From the NCBI GenBank assembly GCA_964435165.1, contig CAYSXY010000049.1, positions 1-15,889 on the forward strand: 15,889 nt of DNA, written 5' to 3'. A program made the position numbers and the translations under genes. The notes beneath the pieces are model-generated. The model did no database searches, was not told the origin of the DNA, and worked only from the letters and a program-made list of their open reading frames with translations. Shown piece after piece: positions 14,498-15,889 of this stretch. Positions within the stretch are counted from its first letter, which is position 1. Every line of letters begins with the position of its first letter. Origin of the DNA: CAYSXY01 sp964435165. GTDB taxonomy: Bacteria; Pseudomonadota; Alphaproteobacteria; Rickettsiales; RI-342.

Positions 14498-14654
14498 GCC
14501 ATTTATCTTAAATGTCATTAATATATTAACTATTTGGTGATAGTCTTATACTATGGTGCTTATGTCTAGCGGATATCGTTAGATTAAACCCTAAATATTA
14601 TTGAATATAAGATGTTTAGGTTGAATAGAGTGCAGGGAATAAGGCATATTAACG
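14498..14654 (+). promoter_or_regulatory. Promoter region of the DUF2336 gene with AT palindrome
   Basis: TTAATATATTAA (14518-14529) is a perfect 12-bp palindrome. It overlaps TTAACT (14526-14531), a possible -35, placed 15 bp before TATACT (14547-14552), a good -10. A third TTAA at 14508-14511 is spaced 6 bp from the palindrome, not the 7 bp of the CtrA consensus. No intrinsic terminator for the giant gene is visible here. Confidence 0.35.
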
Positions 14655-15797
14655 ATGAATGAAGGATTGTCTTCACAGGACATTGCGGCACTTGCCAGGG
14701 ACCCGTCAGCGGAATCCCGAGCGCGTATTGTGCGTAAAATAAGTGAGCAATATCGTCAACGAAAATTAAACGACAATGAGCGGACCATTGCGGCGGAAAT
14801 CTTCGCGATTGTCGTCAATGATTCTGACAGTGGTGTACGACTGGCATTATCGGACGGGCTGAAAAGTTGCATTGACGCGCCCCGAGATGTGATTCTGGCA
14901 CTAGCCGAAGATGAAGTGGACACGGTTGCGCTGCCGATCTTACGTGATTCCATTACCCTGACCGAGGATGAGCTTATTCAGATTATTCGTAATACGAATG
15001 TGCAGATACGCTTAGTGACGATTGCCGGGCGCGATACGATGCAATCCAGTGTGGCTGATGCACTGGTGGATAAGCAAATCAAAGAGGTGGTGATTACGCT
15101 GGTGCGTAACCAAGGAGCTGAAATCAGTGAAGAAGGGTTCGATAAGGCCGCCGATGATTTTTATGACAGTGAAGAATTACTGCGCAGTTTGCTGAAGCGT
15201 CATCCTGTTCCAACGCGGGCTGTGAAGCGTTGTGTTGATAATGCGATGAAGACGGCGAAAAAGTCGATTCAAATTCGCCAGATGAATGAGTGGGATAAAA
15301 GCGATGGGCAGAATCTGAGCCCACGGGGGGTATTGCGTGATATGCAGTCCTTATTGCAGCTTGGCAGTAGTCCTTCTGCTTATGCGTGTGAAAAGCTTGT
15401 AAAATCGCTGCAATCCGTCGGAAGGTTAGGGCCGCATTTACTTGTCTCTGCCTTGTGTTTGGGACATATGAAATTTTTCACGGCAGTGATGGCCAGGCAG
15501 GCACATGTGCCTTATGGGAAGGCTTCCCGTATCTGTAAGCAACCGAATGGGGCGCTGTTTCACACACTGTATGAGCGCACGGAATTGCCGTCTAATTATC
15601 TTCCGTATTTTGAGTGGCTCTTATTGCTTGTGCAGGAACTGAGCAGCAAGCATTTGATTGAAGCAAACAATCCGGAATCGGCGGCACAGATTGCTGCTGA
15701 AATGGAATCCGCCATGGAAATTGGCATGTTGCCGCCTAATCCTTCATTGCAGAAGGTGCTGGCGCGTATTAGTGAGCTTGGTTCTGCGCTCGGTTAG
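14655..15797 (+). CDS. DUF2336 domain protein
   Basis: 380 residues from ATG 14655, with TAAGG about 10 bases upstream. The opening LSSQDIAALARDPSAESRARIVRKISEQYRQRKLNDNERTIAAEIFAIVVNDSDSGVRLALSDGLK, then APRDVILALAEDEVDTVALPILRDSITLTEDELIQII, is the classic DUF2336 pattern. These are HEAT/ARM-like paired helices found almost only in Alphaproteobacteria. The C-terminal ~150 residues (LGPHLLVSALCLGHMKFF, PYGKASRICKQPNGALFHTLYERTELP) are also helical. It is soluble, with 19 lysines by hand count. Function is not established; HEAT-like scaffolds usually bind proteins. It lies 158 bp past the giant gene on the same strand, with its own probable promoter. Confidence 0.88.
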   Translation: MNEGLSSQDIAALARDPSAESRARIVRKISEQYRQRKLNDNERTIAAEIFAIVVNDSDSGVRLALSDGLKSCIDAPRDVILALAEDEVDTVALPILRDSITLTEDELIQIIRNTNVQIRLVTIAGRDTMQSSVADALVDKQIKEVVITLVRNQGAEISEEGFDKAADDFYDSEELLRSLLKRHPVPTRAVKRCVDNAMKTAKKSIQIRQMNEWDKSDGQNLSPRGVLRDMQSLLQLGSSPSAYACEKLVKSLQSVGRLGPHLLVSALCLGHMKFFTAVMARQAHVPYGKASRICKQPNGALFHTLYERTELPSNYLPYFEWLLLLVQELSSKHLIEANNPESAAQIAAEMESAMEIGMLPPNPSLQKVLARISELGSALG

Positions 15798-15842
15798 CAG
15801 ACTGACAGCGGGCAGATATCTCAACCTTACGCCTTTTAGGCT

Positions 15843-15889
15843 ATGTTTACGATTATTTTAACCATTGTAATGTTGCTGCATAGTGTATG
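15843..15889 (+). CDS. Possible start of a membrane or exported protein (partial)
   Basis: An ATG at 15843 opens a frame that runs to the window edge, coding MFTIILTIVMLLHSV, a hydrophobic start typical of an inner-membrane protein or signal peptide. Ribosome-site support is poor (AGG only 3 bases upstream), and only 15 codons are visible, so this is tentative. Confidence 0.3.
   Translation, partial: MFTIILTIVMLLHSV

Noticed and set aside
15831..15841. GCCTTTTAGGC as a terminator for the DUF2336 gene
   Set aside because: The stem is only 4 bp and no U tract follows.

Overview
The window looks like chromosomal DNA of an alphaproteobacterium. Three things point there: a DUF2336 protein (a family largely confined to Alphaproteobacteria), a phage-type head/connector module of the kind found in alphaproteobacterial prophages and gene transfer agents (GTAs), and TTAA-N7-TTAA boxes of the kind bound by the alphaproteobacterial regulator CtrA. 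Intergenic DNA also carries dispersed stem-loop repeats. The genus cannot be told from this sequence alone.

Layout. 1-547: the 3' end of a beta-rich protein gene, convergent with a small membrane-protein gene on the minus strand. 548-1022: no gene; it holds a generic alphaproteobacterial repeat hairpin, one copy of a ~100-bp repeat and a leader with three consecutive hairpins. 1023-3330: HK97-fold major capsid protein, then two small virion-type proteins, with strong intrinsic terminators after the first two genes. A second copy of the ~100-bp repeat lies just after the capsid gene. 3331-4659: two unrecognised plus-strand genes and one unrecognised minus-strand gene that interrupt the virion module. 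4744-6072: a tightly packed trio matching GTA g6-g7-g8 (connector/adaptor, stopper, tail terminator). Portal, prohead protease, terminase, tail tube, tape measure and baseplate genes are all absent, so this is a split or decayed prophage/GTA locus rather than a complete one.

6083-7313: two minus-strand genes for membrane-anchored proteins of unknown function. A 257-bp divergent region separates them from a giant plus-strand gene (7571-14497). Its product is 2308 residues, very acidic, and holds only five lysines and one cysteine. It has a helix-rich N-terminal half with a recurring F-D-x-x-x-Y-(W/Y) motif, a hydrophobic Met-rich centre, a C-terminal half of repeated beta-hairpin units, an SQPEP linker and one RTX-like nonapeptide near its end. 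Perfect TTAA-N7-TTAA boxes lie upstream of the giant gene and upstream of the 6083-6520 gene. The window ends with the DUF2336 gene (14655-15797) and the possible first codons of another membrane protein.

Working picture: the first ~6 kb is a partial virion-assembly island. The next ~8 kb may be a separate CtrA-linked, possibly surface or secreted, giant-protein locus. The giant protein and its divergent membrane partners are the best candidates for something undescribed.
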